From positions 1,426,001 through 1,490,000 of the forward strand of contig NZ_CP162006.1 of assembly GCF_040822085.1 (NCBI RefSeq): a DNA stretch of 64,000 nucleotides, given 5' to 3'. The position numbers were made by a program, and so were the translations under genes. The notes under the pieces are model-generated. The model was not told the DNA's origin. It did not search any database and was given only the letters and a program-made list of their open reading frames with translations. Below are positions 19,866 through 28,655 of the stretch, piece by piece. The stretch's first letter is position 1, and the number at the start of each line of letters is the position of its first letter. This DNA comes from Rhodoferax sp. WC2427. Lineage in GTDB: Bacteria; Pseudomonadota; Gammaproteobacteria; Burkholderiales; Burkholderiaceae_C.

Positions 19866-19880
19866 GCCCAGACGTAGGTC

Positions 19881-19935
19881 TTTTAGGCCTCTGGCGCTTA
19901 TTCCATCAGCGCAAGCAGCTACTTTTTAGATAGCA
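19881..19935 (+). repeat. Dispersed palindromic repeat, consensus-like copy
   Basis: Reads TTTTAGGCCTCTGG, CGCTTATTCCATCAGCGC, AAGCAGCTACTTTTTAGATAGCA. A typical intergenic copy between two convergent genes; CGCTTATTCCATCAGCG can fold partly on itself. Confidence 0.85.
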
Positions 19936-19936
19936 G

Positions 19937-20542
19937 TCAGGCTTCCACCAAACTGCAATACGCCCGGCGCGTTTCGGGCGACACGGCGGCCACCAGCTGG
20001 GCGTAGGTGGTTTGGTGGCGGGCCATCATGCGGGCCGAGGCCACGGTTTTGGATTTGCAGAACCAGTGGCAGGTGTGCTGCATCAAGAACAGCTCGGCCG
20101 ACATGGTGAAGGCCTTGTCCTTGGCCGGGGTGGTGGTGGCCGCGTCCGCCGCGCGGGCGATGCCCTGGGCGTGGATGGCAAACGCCTTGCGCAGGTCGAA
20201 GGTAGCGCCGGGGAACAGCGTGTCGGCATAGGGCAGGGCGATGGCAATCTTGCTCACACGGGTCTGCTCGGCTGCGGCCTTGGCAAATTCGCTGGCAAAG
20301 CGCTTGAACTGTTCGGCCAGCTGGGCTTCGCTGGTGTTCAGCAGGGCCCAGATCTGCTCTTGCCGTGCCGCGTCTTTTTCGCCCAGCGCCCGCAGGTAGC
20401 CCTGCGTGACAGTCTCCATCAGCTTTTCGATCTGGTACTGGCTGAGGTGGCTGCCCAGCGTGGCAATGCGCTGGCGCTGGTCGCGCGAGGTCAGCGCGTA
20501 GCTGCCGATGGCGATCAGGATCGCCAGGATGAGAAAGTCCAT
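19937..20542 (-). CDS. Hypothetical protein with N-terminal membrane anchor
   Basis: A 201-residue protein that I do not recognise. The first 18 residues (MDFLILAILIAIGSYAL) form a single membrane anchor, followed by a long soluble, mostly helical part rich in Ala, Lys and Glu. Two Cys and two His lie in HTCHWFCKSKT near residue 155-165. It starts 6 bp after the yebC stop and is probably co-transcribed with it. No function can be proposed. Confidence 0.75.
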   Translation of the reverse strand: MDFLILAILIAIGSYALTSRDQRQRIATLGSHLSQYQIEKLMETVTQGYLRALGEKDAARQEQIWALLNTSEAQLAEQFKRFASEFAKAAAEQTRVSKIAIALPYADTLFPGATFDLRKAFAIHAQGIARAADAATTTPAKDKAFTMSAELFLMQHTCHWFCKSKTVASARMMARHQTTYAQLVAAVSPETRRAYCSLVEA

Positions 20543-20548
20543 GGAGGG

Positions 20549-21259
20549 TTAGTTCAAGCCTGCATAAATGTTTTGCACGTCGTCGTTCGCGTCGATGGCG
20601 GCCAGGAAGGCTTCGACTTCTTCCAGCTCCTCGGCGCTCAGGCTGGTGGCGGCGATGGGGTTTTTGGCCTTGTAGCCCAGCTTGGCCGACAGCACGGTGA
20701 AGCCGTGGGTGGGCAAGGCGCGGCTGACCAGGTCGAGGTCGGCGGGGTCGGTCAGGAAGGTGGTGCTGCCGTCTTCCTCGCCGGGCTCAAAGTCCTGCGC
20801 ACCGGCTTCGATGGCGGCCAGCTCGGCGTCCGCGCCCTTGGCGGCGGGTTCGGCTTCGATCATGCCCACGTGGTCAAAGTCCCAGGCCACCGAGCCGGAG
20901 GTGCCCAGCTGGCCCTTGCGGAACAGCACGCGCATCTCGGGGGCGGTGCGGTTGACGTTGTCGGTCAGGCACTCGACCATCAGCGGCACGCGGTGCGGGG
21001 CGTAGCCTTCGTAGATCACGTGGTCGAAATGCACGGCCTCGCCGGTCAGGCCTGCGCCCTTCTTGATGGCCCGGTCCAGCGTGTCCTTGGGCATGGAGAC
21101 CTTGCGCGCCTGCTCCACCAGCAGCCGCAGCCGGGCGTTGGCGGCCGGGTCGGCCCCGCTGCGTGCGGCGATCATGATGTCTTTGGACAATTTGCCAAAT
21201 ACGCGGCCCCTGGCGTTGGCTGCCAGTTCCTTACCTTTTGCTTTCCACTGCGCGCCCAT
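20549..21259 (-). CDS. YebC/PmpR family regulator (TACO1-like)
   Basis: A 236-residue protein of the YebC/PmpR/TACO1 family, described as transcriptional regulators or as factors helping ribosomes through proline stretches. It has the typical start [27 protein letters not shown] and the central VDH-like segment [25 protein letters not shown]. The ATG at 21259 matches the conserved start; the frame continues upstream without support. Full length for the family. Confidence 0.96.
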   Translation of the reverse strand: MGAQWKAKGKELAANARGRVFGKLSKDIMIAARSGADPAANARLRLLVEQARKVSMPKDTLDRAIKKGAGLTGEAVHFDHVIYEGYAPHRVPLMVECLTDNVNRTAPEMRVLFRKGQLGTSGSVAWDFDHVGMIEAEPAAKGADAELAAIEAGAQDFEPGEEDGSTTFLTDPADLDLVSRALPTHGFTVLSAKLGYKAKNPIAATSLSAEELEEVEAFLAAIDANDDVQNIYAGLN

Positions 21260-21360
21260 GGTGGGTTTCCTTCTATATGGTCTTTGGCTCGCCACCTGGG
21301 TGGCGAATTGCGGGGCTTGGTTATAACACCGTGCAGAATGGCCAGCCCCACCGCAATCCC

Positions 21361-21849
21361 ATGCCACTTCCGGAGACCCCCTTGGCCACTGAAATCGAAC
21401 GCAAGTTTCTCGTCACCGGCGACGCCTGGCGGCAAGGCCCTGGCACTCTGCTCAGCCAGGGTTACCTGAACCGCGACAAGCAGCGCACGGTGCGAGTGCG
21501 CATTGCGGGCGAGCAGGCTTTTTTGACCATCAAGGGCCCGAACCAGGGCGCCACGCGGGCCGAGTTCGAATACCCGGTTCCGCTGGCCGATGCAGCGCAG
21601 ATGCTGGCGCTGTGCGATGGGCCCACCGTCGAGAAAATCCGCCGCGTCGTCCTGCACAAGGGCTTCGCCTGGGATGTAGACGAATTTTTGGGCCAGAACG
21701 CCGGGCTGGTGGTAGCCGAGATCGAATTGGCGTCCGAAGACCAGGTGTTTGCCCGGCCCGCCTGGGTGGGCCAGGAAGTGACGGACGATGCGCGCTACTA
21801 CAACTCCCGCCTGGCCACGCACCCTTACAGCGGGTGGCAAGCGCCCTAG
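21361..21849 (+). CDS. CYTH domain protein (inorganic/organic triphosphatase-like)
   Basis: A 162-residue CYTH-superfamily protein. The signature EIERKF is at residues about 11-16, followed by alternating charged residues in the tunnel fold ([48 protein letters not shown]). Members act as adenylate cyclase-like or triphosphatase enzymes; bacterial stand-alone forms are mostly tripolyphosphatases. Divergent from yebC, with about 100 bp between, and convergent with an MFS gene 1 bp away. Confidence 0.93.
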   Translation: MPLPETPLATEIERKFLVTGDAWRQGPGTLLSQGYLNRDKQRTVRVRIAGEQAFLTIKGPNQGATRAEFEYPVPLADAAQMLALCDGPTVEKIRRVVLHKGFAWDVDEFLGQNAGLVVAEIELASEDQVFARPAWVGQEVTDDARYYNSRLATHPYSGWQAP

Positions 21850-21850
21850 T

Positions 21851-23023
21851 TCAGGCCCCGACCATCGCCCCGCGCACCGGCACACCCCGGTCCAGCCGCG
21901 CGCTGTACAGCGTCAGGGCCAGCGCACCCAGCGTCACCCCGGCGGCCAGCAGCGGCAGGGTGCGCAGCGACCAGCCCGCGGCAATCGCGCTGCCACCCAG
22001 CCAGGCCCCCAGGGCGTTGCCCAGGTTAAACGCACCGATGTTCAGCGTGGAGGCCAGGCTGGGCGCATCCCCGGCCTGGGACACCACCCGCACCTGCAGG
22101 GGCGCGCCGGTGGCAAACGACACCACGCCCCACAGCACCAGGGTGGCCACGGCGGGCCAGACCCACTGGCTGGTGACCGAGAACGCGGCCAGCACCACCG
22201 CGATGGCCGCAAAGATGCACATCAGCGACGGCATCAGCCGCCAGTCGGCCAGCCGCCCGCCCAGCAGGTTGCCGATGGTCAGGCCCACGCCGCACAGCAG
22301 CAGCACGTAGCTGACGTTTTGCGGCGCGATGCCGGTCACGTCGCGCAGGATGGGCGTGATGTAGGTAAACATGGTGAACATGCTGGCCGATGCCAACATG
22401 CTCATGCCCAGCGCCAGCCACACCTGCTTGTGGCGCAGCACGCGGAACTCGCCCAGGGCGCTGCCGCTCAGCGTCTGGCGCAGCGCGGGCACCCAGCGCA
22501 GCACGGCGGCCATGGCCAGCACGCCGATCACCGACACCGCCCAGAAGGTGCTGCGCCAGCCGGTTTGCTGCCCCAGCAGCGTGCCCAGCGGCACACCCAG
22601 CACATTGGCCAGCGTCAGCCCCGCAAACATCATCGACATGGCCTGGGCCCGCTTCTCCGGTGCCACCACCTGGGTGGCCACCACCGCGCCAATCCCGAAG
22701 AAGGCCGCGTGGCAAAACGAGGTGAGCACCCGCGCCACCATCAGCCAGCCGTAGGTGGGGGCCAGCGCGCAGCCGATGTTGCCCACCACAAACAAGGCCA
22801 TCAGCCAGGCCAGCGTGGTTTTGCGTGGCATCTTGGCTGTGGCCACCGCCAGCACCGGGCCGCCTACTGCCACGCCCAGGGCGTAGGCCGACACCAGCAT
22901 GCCCGCGGCGGGAATGGTCACGCCCAGGTCGGTGGCGACTTCGGGCAGCAGGCCCATGATGACGAATTCGGTGGTGCCAATGCCAAAAGCGGCAACGGCC
23001 AGGGCCAGCAGAGGGAGGTTCAT
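21851..23023 (-). CDS. MFS transporter, DHA1 family (AraJ-like efflux)
   Basis: A 390-residue, 12-span major facilitator. It begins MNLPLLALAVAAFGIGTTEFVIMGLLPEVA, a hallmark of the AraJ/YdhP/Bcr-like sugar and drug efflux group, and carries motif A-like KMPRKTTL between spans 2 and 3. The substrate is not predictable. Its stop lies 1 bp from the stop of the convergent CYTH gene, leaving no room for a separate terminator. Confidence 0.92.
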   Translation of the reverse strand: MNLPLLALAVAAFGIGTTEFVIMGLLPEVATDLGVTIPAAGMLVSAYALGVAVGGPVLAVATAKMPRKTTLAWLMALFVVGNIGCALAPTYGWLMVARVLTSFCHAAFFGIGAVVATQVVAPEKRAQAMSMMFAGLTLANVLGVPLGTLLGQQTGWRSTFWAVSVIGVLAMAAVLRWVPALRQTLSGSALGEFRVLRHKQVWLALGMSMLASASMFTMFTYITPILRDVTGIAPQNVSYVLLLCGVGLTIGNLLGGRLADWRLMPSLMCIFAAIAVVLAAFSVTSQWVWPAVATLVLWGVVSFATGAPLQVRVVSQAGDAPSLASTLNIGAFNLGNALGAWLGGSAIAAGWSLRTLPLLAAGVTLGALALTLYSARLDRGVPVRGAMVGA

Positions 23024-23099
23024 GGGGAGGTGGAAATACGGGAAAACCAGGATTCTAGGGGGATTGGCGATTTCGTGCAGGCGCCGAATTTTGTAAGCT

Positions 23100-23154
23100 T
23101 TTTAAGCCTTTCATGCTCTATCCATCAGCGTGAGCAGCTACTTATTTTGTAGTA
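23100..23154 (+). repeat. Dispersed palindromic repeat copy
   Basis: Reads TTTTAAGCCTTTCATGCTC, TATCCATCAGCGTGAGCAGC, TACTTATTTTGTAGTA. It sits in the 160-bp divergent gap between the MFS gene and the lipid-kinase operon, so here it lies near promoters rather than terminators. Confidence 0.8.
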
Positions 23155-23183
23155 ACCGCTACCAGGGCTGCTAGGATGCGGCC

Positions 23184-24134
23184 ATGAACCCAAGCCCTCT
23201 ACAGGACCCCGCCGCGCCGCTGATCTTCGTCATCAACGCGGCCTCGGGCCGCAGCGATGCCGATGCCAAGCGCGCGGTGATCGAACAGGCCTTGCAGGCT
23301 GCCGGACGCACCGGCGAACTGCTTTTTACCCGCCCTGCCGATCTGCCCCGCGTGGCCCGCGAAGCCGCGGCCACCGCCCTGGCCACCCGCTCGGCGGTGG
23401 TGGCGGTGGGCGGCGACGGCACCATCAACGCCGTGGCCCAGGCGGCGCACGCGGCGGGCTGCGCCCTGGGCGTGGTGCCGCTGGGCACCTTCAACTACTT
23501 TGCCCGCACCCACGGCATTTCCACCGAGCCCGCGCAGGCCGCGCAGATGCTGATGCAGGCCGTGCCCACGCCGGTGCAGGTGGGCACGGTCAACGGCCAG
23601 GTGTTTCTGGTCAACGCCAGCCTGGGCCTGTACCCGGTGCTGCTGGAAGACCGCGAAACCTACAAGGCCCGCTTTGGCCGCAGCCGCTGGGTGGCCCTGG
23701 GCGCGGCGGTGATGACCCTGCTGCGCTTCCACCGCCAGTTGCATCTGCAGATCGACCAGGGCGGCGTGGTGCGCAATGTGCGCACGCCCACGCTGTTTGT
23801 GGGCAACAACCGCCTGCAGTTGGAGCAGGTGGGCGTCAACCTCAGCGACCACCCGGCGCGCCCGCTGGACGACGGCCAGATCGCCGCGGTGATGCTCAAA
23901 CCCATGGGCACCCTGGCCATGGTGGGCTTGATGGTGCGTGGCGCCATGGGCACGCTGGGCGAGGCCGACAGTGTGGAGAGCTTTGCGTTTTCGCGCATGG
24001 TGGTGCAGCCGCGCCGGCGCAAGATCAAGGTAGCGTTTGACGGCGAGGTGACCCGCATGCGCACCCCGCTGGAATTCAGGGTGGCCGCGCAGCCCTTGTT
24101 CCTGCTCAAACCCGCCGAGGGCAGCCGTTCATGA
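23184..24134 (+). CDS. Diacylglycerol kinase-like lipid kinase (YegS/DagK_cat family)
   Basis: A 316-residue protein with the diacylglycerol kinase catalytic fold: FVINAASGRSDAD at the N-terminus, the nucleotide-binding GGDGTINAVAQAA and VPLGTFNYFART, and the C-terminal beta-sandwich with RRRKIKVAFDGEV. It phosphorylates a lipid, probably diacylglycerol or phosphatidylglycerol. It overlaps the following phosphoesterase gene by 4 bp (ATGA), and that gene overlaps a PAP2 phosphatase gene, forming a three-gene lipid/phosphate cassette. Confidence 0.93.
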   Translation: MNPSPLQDPAAPLIFVINAASGRSDADAKRAVIEQALQAAGRTGELLFTRPADLPRVAREAAATALATRSAVVAVGGDGTINAVAQAAHAAGCALGVVPLGTFNYFARTHGISTEPAQAAQMLMQAVPTPVQVGTVNGQVFLVNASLGLYPVLLEDRETYKARFGRSRWVALGAAVMTLLRFHRQLHLQIDQGGVVRNVRTPTLFVGNNRLQLEQVGVNLSDHPARPLDDGQIAAVMLKPMGTLAMVGLMVRGAMGTLGEADSVESFAFSRMVVQPRRRKIKVAFDGEVTRMRTPLEFRVAAQPLFLLKPAEGSRS

Positions 24135-24934
24135 CCGTGCTGCTGCAAATATCCGACCCGCATTTCGGCACCGAGCAGGCCCCGGTGGTGGCGGCCCTGG
24201 CGGCCCTGGCGCGGCAGCAGCAGCCCGATCTGCTGGTGCTGTCGGGCGACATCACCCAGCGCGCGCGCAGCGCCCAGTTTCGGGCGGCGCGGGCCTGCAT
24301 GGACCGGCTGGGCGGGCCGCTGCTGGCGGTGCCCGGCAACCACGACATCCCGCTGTTCAACCTGTGGGCGCGCTGGCGGCACCCCTACGCCGGGCACTGC
24401 GCGGCCTTTGGGCCCGTGCTGGAGCCGGTGTTCCGGTCGGCCGACCTGCTGGTGGTCGGCGTGAACACCACCCGGGCCTACCGCCATGAAGACGGCGAGG
24501 TATCGCCCGCGCAGATCGAGCGCGTGGCCACCTTGCTGGCCGGGGCCACGGCGGCGCAGTTGCGTGTGGTGGTGGTGCACCAGCCGATTGCGGTGCAGCG
24601 CGCCGAAGACGTGAAGAATCTGCTGCGTGGCCACGCCGACGCGCAGCGGGCGTGGGCACTGGCCGGGGCCGACGTGGTGCTGGGCGGGCATATCCACCTG
24701 CCGTTTGTGCTGCCGCTGCCGGGCCTGGCGCGGCCCCTGTGGGCGGTGCAGGCGGGCACGGCGTTGTCGAGCCGGGTGCGCGCGGGCGCGCCGAACTCGG
24801 TGAACCTGCTGCGCTGGCAGGCGGCCGAGCGGCGTTGCAATGTGGAGCAGTGGGATTTTGCAGCCGCGTCCGGCGCGTTTGCGTGTGTGAAAGTGACACC
24901 GATCCAGGTGGGCCGGGGGCTGCATGCCGTTTGA
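24131..24934 (+). CDS. Calcineurin-like metallophosphoesterase
   Basis: A 267-residue protein with the full metallophosphoesterase motif set: D-x-H in ISDPHFG, GD in LSGDITQRA, GNHD in VPGNHDIPL, VVHQ, and GHIH in LGGHIHLPF. Dinuclear metal hydrolase, possibly of the CpdA/UDP-diacylglucosamine-like class. It is translationally coupled to the lipid kinase upstream and the PAP2 protein downstream, suggesting phospholipid or isoprenyl-phosphate turnover rather than cyclic-nucleotide hydrolysis. Substrate unproven. Confidence 0.93.
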   Translation: MTVLLQISDPHFGTEQAPVVAALAALARQQQPDLLVLSGDITQRARSAQFRAARACMDRLGGPLLAVPGNHDIPLFNLWARWRHPYAGHCAAFGPVLEPVFRSADLLVVGVNTTRAYRHEDGEVSPAQIERVATLLAGATAAQLRVVVVHQPIAVQRAEDVKNLLRGHADAQRAWALAGADVVLGGHIHLPFVLPLPGLARPLWAVQAGTALSSRVRAGAPNSVNLLRWQAAERRCNVEQWDFAAASGAFACVKVTPIQVGRGLHAV

Positions 24935-25712
24935 TGTGGCAGCCTGGGCCCCGTGGGCTTTGGAAATCTATGCGGGTGTGCTGGCGCTGCTGCTGCTGGC
25001 TACCACGGGCGGCTGGTGGCTGGTGCGGCGCATCGACGTGCCGCGCGACCAAAGCAGCCTGTCGCCTGCGCTGTACCTGGGCCTGCGGCTGGCGGCGGGC
25101 TTTGCGGTGATCGTCACCGGGGCCTGGGTGTTTGCCGAGCTGGCCGAAAAGCTGGGCACCGACGGCGCCATGGGTCGGGCCGACCAGGCGCTGGCCGACA
25201 GCCTGCGCACCCAGTTGCCGCCGGCCGCGCTGCAGATGTTCGCGCTACTGACCCGCCTGGCCGATACCCCCACCGTTGTCGGTCTGTGCATCCTGGTGGC
25301 CGCTGTGTTGGTGTGGCGCGGCCGCCGCTGGCTGGCGCTGGGCTGGGTGCTGGCGGTGGCGGGCAACGGCGTGCTCAACACCACGCTGAAGCAGATTTTT
25401 GCGCGGGTGCGGCCGGTGCACGACGACGGGCTGGTCTTGGCCCACGGCTTCAGCTTTCCCAGCGGCCACAGTTCGGGTTCGGTGGTGCTGTACGGCATGC
25501 TGGCCTATGTGCTGTGCCGCTTTGTGCCGCCGCGCTGGCAACTGCCGCTGGTGCTGGCGGCGGTGGCGCTGGCGTTTTCGGTGGGGGTGAGCCGGGTGTT
25601 TCTGCGTGTGCACTTTGCCAGCGATGTGCTGGCGGGCTTTGCGTCGGGCACGGCCTGGCTGGTGGTGTGCATTGTCAGCATCGAGCTGACGCGCTGGACG
25701 CGCAACCGCTAG
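24924..25712 (+). CDS. PAP2-family membrane phosphatase
   Basis: A 262-residue integral membrane phosphatase with five or six spans. The three PAP2 signature motifs are present: KQIFARVRP, the SFPSGHSSGS motif and SRVFLRVHFASDVLAGF. Likely dephosphorylates phosphatidic acid, PGP or undecaprenyl pyrophosphate. Third gene of the cassette; it overlaps the phosphoesterase gene by 11 bp and its stop overlaps the convergent GGDEF gene by 4 bp. Confidence 0.94.
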   Translation: MPFDVAAWAPWALEIYAGVLALLLLATTGGWWLVRRIDVPRDQSSLSPALYLGLRLAAGFAVIVTGAWVFAELAEKLGTDGAMGRADQALADSLRTQLPPAALQMFALLTRLADTPTVVGLCILVAAVLVWRGRRWLALGWVLAVAGNGVLNTTLKQIFARVRPVHDDGLVLAHGFSFPSGHSSGSVVLYGMLAYVLCRFVPPRWQLPLVLAAVALAFSVGVSRVFLRVHFASDVLAGFASGTAWLVVCIVSIELTRWTRNR

Positions 25713-27244
25713 GCACCTGGGCCGGGGTCAGGCTCTGCGGGTGTCCTGCTGCCTGCGCCGTACAGCACGGTCTGGTTGCGGCCACCGGCCTTGGCCTGAT
25801 AGAGCGCCAGGTCGGCCTGCTGCACCAGCAGGTCGGAGGTTTCGCCCACGGTGGGAACGTGCAGCGCTACCCCCAGGCTGGCGGTGACCGTGCCCAAGGG
25901 CGATGCCGCGTGCGGCAGGGCCAGGGCGACCAGGGCCAGGCGGGCGGTTTCGGCGATGTGCCGGGCATCGGCGGCATCGCGCACCCAGGCCAGTAGCACA
26001 AATTCTTCACCACCGTAGCGGGCCACCAGGTCGCCGCCGCGGTGCAGTTGCGCGGCCAGTACGCGGGCGACGTGGCGCAGGCAGTCGTCGCCCGCCAGGT
26101 GGCCGTAGTGGTCGTTGTAGGGTTTGAAAAAGTCCACGTCCAGCATCACCAGCGCCAGGGGCTGGCCGCTGCGGGTCGCCCGGCTCCATTCGCTGGCCAG
26201 CACCTCGTCGAAGCGGCGGCGGTTGGCGATGCCGGTCAGGCCGTCGGTGGCGCTCAGTTCCGCCAGCCGGGCGTTGGAGGCTTCCAGGGCCTGGGTGCGC
26301 TCGCGCACCTTGTCTTCCAGCCCGCGTTCGTGGGTTTTCAGCTCGGTCAGCAAAATGGCGAAACCGATGCCCACGGTGCACAGCGTGAAGATGAACTCCT
26401 GCGCCCGCACGATTTCCAGGTGCACGTCGACCGCCCCGAAGGGCTGGTGGCCGGTGGTCAGGACCCAGGCGGTGGCCAGGGAGATCAGCGCCACCGCCAG
26501 CGCCGTCCAGCGTATGCCGAAGCGCACCGCCAGGTACAGCACGGGGGGCAGCAGCAGGTCCGGTGTCACCGACACGCCGCCGACTTCGCCCTGCTCGGCA
26601 GAGAAGACCAGCCAGGCCAGTGCCACGCCCAGCAGCACGATGGTGCCGTCGAGCAGGGTGCAGCGGGTGGGGGGTGCGTGCACCGGCCCGGAGAAGCTGA
26701 GCAGCAGCGGCGTGTAGATCAGCAGGCCCAGTGCATCGCCAAACCACCACACGCGGACCAGCGCCAGGTACGGCGTGGTGATGCCGGCATCCATGTGCAG
26801 CAGGATGGCCGAGGCCAGCAGTGCGGCCAGCAGCGCCGCCACGATGGGCCCGGCGGCAATGAATTTGCCGAAATCTTCAATCCGCTGCAGGCCCCGCGAT
26901 ACATGCATGCGCCGCATCAGCCCGTAGGCCAGCAGCACCTCGGCCAGATTCACCAGGCCCAGCATGACCGAGCTCCCCAGCGGAAAAGCCGACGTGGTGG
27001 CCAGCACGTCCGAGCTGGTGGTCAGCGCCGCCATGGCCCAGCCGCGCTGGCCCTGGTAGCGCAGCAGGGCGGCCAGCAGCACCGCGTTGGGCAGCCAGAC
27101 CACGGCCTCGGTTTCCGGGGTGACGGCGCACAACAGGGTGAGCTTGACGCTGGCGAAATGCAGCAGCGGCAACAGCAGGTAGATCCACCAGGGCGGGCGG
27201 TCGGGTCCGGTGGACGACAGGGGGGGTGGGGTGGTGGCGAGCAC
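25709..27244 (-). CDS. MASE1-GGDEF diguanylate cyclase
   Basis: A 511-residue protein read from a GTG at 27244. About eight membrane spans form a MASE1 sensory domain (VWLPNAVLLAALL, GDALGLLIYTPLLL). A short coiled coil follows (LEDKVRERTQALEASNARL), then GGDEF with active-site GGEEF and an upstream RxxD inhibitory site (RGGD, five residues before), so it should make cyclic di-GMP with product inhibition. It stands alone. The start codon is uncertain, as the next in-frame candidates are inside the first membrane span. Confidence 0.93.
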   Translation of the reverse strand: MLATTPPPLSSTGPDRPPWWIYLLLPLLHFASVKLTLLCAVTPETEAVVWLPNAVLLAALLRYQGQRGWAMAALTTSSDVLATTSAFPLGSSVMLGLVNLAEVLLAYGLMRRMHVSRGLQRIEDFGKFIAAGPIVAALLAALLASAILLHMDAGITTPYLALVRVWWFGDALGLLIYTPLLLSFSGPVHAPPTRCTLLDGTIVLLGVALAWLVFSAEQGEVGGVSVTPDLLLPPVLYLAVRFGIRWTALAVALISLATAWVLTTGHQPFGAVDVHLEIVRAQEFIFTLCTVGIGFAILLTELKTHERGLEDKVRERTQALEASNARLAELSATDGLTGIANRRRFDEVLASEWSRATRSGQPLALVMLDVDFFKPYNDHYGHLAGDDCLRHVARVLAAQLHRGGDLVARYGGEEFVLLAWVRDAADARHIAETARLALVALALPHAASPLGTVTASLGVALHVPTVGETSDLLVQQADLALYQAKAGGRNQTVLYGAGSRTPAEPDPGPGA

Positions 27245-27296
27245 CTCGCTATCGTATAAGAATCTAGTTACATTTTTGAACTCTTATTGATAGTGT

Positions 27297-27352
27297 CTTT
27301 TTGGCACTCCGTGCTTACCCTTACAGCGTGAGCAGCTACGTTTTTTGTAGTA
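27297..27352 (+). repeat. Dispersed palindromic repeat overlapping the 3' end of an MFS gene
   Basis: Reads TTTTTGGCACTCCGTGCTTA, CCCTTACAGCGTGAGCAGC, TACGTTTTTTGTAGTA. On the minus strand it provides the last five codons (ILQKT) and the TAG stop of the MFS gene. Confidence 0.8.
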
Positions 27353-28529
27353 TGGGCCCGGTGGGCTGCCAGATGCGTCGCAGCGCGGGCACCAGCGCCA
27401 AATACACCGCGCCAAACAGCACAAAGCCCAGGCTCAGCACCTGGCTTTCAAACTGGCTGTTGAGCAGCACAAAAAGGCCCACGCCCACCATGCGGCCCAG
27501 GCCCAGCGGGATTTCGCGCACCACGATGTAGTCCAGCTTGTGCTGCGCGTAGTCGGGCGCCGACTCGATGGCGGCGTAGCTCCAGGCCATTTCGCAGGTG
27601 GTGATGGTGTTCATGCCGATGGCGCTGGCGATGCCGTAGACCACCAGCATGGCGGGCTCCTGCACCAGGGCCAGGGCGACGGAGGCGGCGCACAGCAGCA
27701 GGGCGCCCAGGGTGTAGGTGCGCAGCCGGTGCCGGGCCTGCGACCACAGGGCCAGGGCAATGCTGGACACCAGGCCCACCAGCGCCACCATGGCGCTGTA
27801 GGCGCCAAAGGCCAATTCGTCTTGCAAGATGGCATAGGCCATGATGGTGACCAGAAAGCTGGTGTAGGTGCCCTGCACCGTGGCCATGGCGGTGCTGACC
27901 CAGAACATGCCGCGCCAGGTGCGCTGCTTGTTGCGCCAGGCGCCCAGCAGGTTGGAGGCGCGGCCCAGCGGCTGGCCGCTGATGCGGGTCGACCACCAGG
28001 CGGCTACCGCAAAGGTCAGCAGCGACAGGCCGAACACCACGCTGTAGCCACGCGGGCCCGCAATATGCCGGATCAGCCAGCCCGCCAGCAGCGGGGCCAC
28101 GATGGCGGCACCGCTGGTCATGTAGTTGGCGGCGTAGAGAAAGCGGTCGCGCTGCGCGTCGTGGGCGTTTTCCAGAAACTGCATGTGCTGGCCGATGACA
28201 AAGAAGCTCACCGCCAGCCCCAGCAGGCCGCCGATCAGGCCCACATGCCGGGCGCAGTCTTCCTGCAGCCACAGAATCACCGCGTAGGCCAGCATGAACA
28301 GCACCAGCCCGACCCGTGAGCTGGCCATGGGCGAAGTGCGCCGCGCGTGCAGGCTGCACAGCGGAAAGCTCAGCAAGATCGCCGCCGACTGGCTCAGGCT
28401 GTAGTGCGCCTGGGTGAGCAGAGAGCGGTCGATGTTCCAGATGTAGAGGTTGACGAAGATGTTGGACAGGCCGACGGCAAAGGCCTGCAGCAGCATCAAG
28501 ATCAGGAAACGGCGGGCGTTCGGGAGCAT
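27336..28529 (-). CDS. MFS transporter at the end of the beta-glucoside operon
   Basis: A 397-residue major facilitator-like protein with about 12 spans, starting MLPNARRFLILMLLQAFAVGLSNIFVNLYIWNI. It resembles MFS proteins encoded beside sugar ABC systems. ATG at 28529 gives the natural start; the frame upstream runs through a GC-rich repeat. It follows the ABC ATPase on the same strand after 126 bp of repeat sequence. Its C-terminal ILQKT and stop are encoded by the dispersed repeat. Substrate unknown; sugar export or alternative uptake is possible. Confidence 0.88.
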   Translation of the reverse strand: MLPNARRFLILMLLQAFAVGLSNIFVNLYIWNIDRSLLTQAHYSLSQSAAILLSFPLCSLHARRTSPMASSRVGLVLFMLAYAVILWLQEDCARHVGLIGGLLGLAVSFFVIGQHMQFLENAHDAQRDRFLYAANYMTSGAAIVAPLLAGWLIRHIAGPRGYSVVFGLSLLTFAVAAWWSTRISGQPLGRASNLLGAWRNKQRTWRGMFWVSTAMATVQGTYTSFLVTIMAYAILQDELAFGAYSAMVALVGLVSSIALALWSQARHRLRTYTLGALLLCAASVALALVQEPAMLVVYGIASAIGMNTITTCEMAWSYAAIESAPDYAQHKLDYIVVREIPLGLGRMVGVGLFVLLNSQFESQVLSLGFVLFGAVYLALVPALRRIWQPTGPILQKT

Positions 28530-28655
28530 GGATGGATTGTGAAGGGGGTGGCCCCCACCCCGGCCCGCCCCCGGCGGGGAGGGGAAACACGGGCTGTGCA
28601 TTGCTCCCTCCCCCACCGGGGGAGGGCTGGGGAGGGGGCCGGTTGTGGCGGACCG
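28530..28655. repeat. GC-rich intergenic repeat with CCCTCCCCC hairpin
   Basis: A C/G-homopolymer-rich sequence with the inverted repeat CCCTCCCCC-ACC-GGGGGAGGG at 28606-28626 and related C- and G-runs on both sides. Sequences of this look are common between genes in Burkholderiales. It separates the ABC ATPase gene from the MFS gene and could act as a terminator or mRNA processing site. Confidence 0.65.

Noticed and set aside
20012..21469. 485-codon open frame on the plus strand
   Set aside because: Antisense of yebC and the neighbouring hypothetical gene; Gly/Ala/Val-rich shadow.
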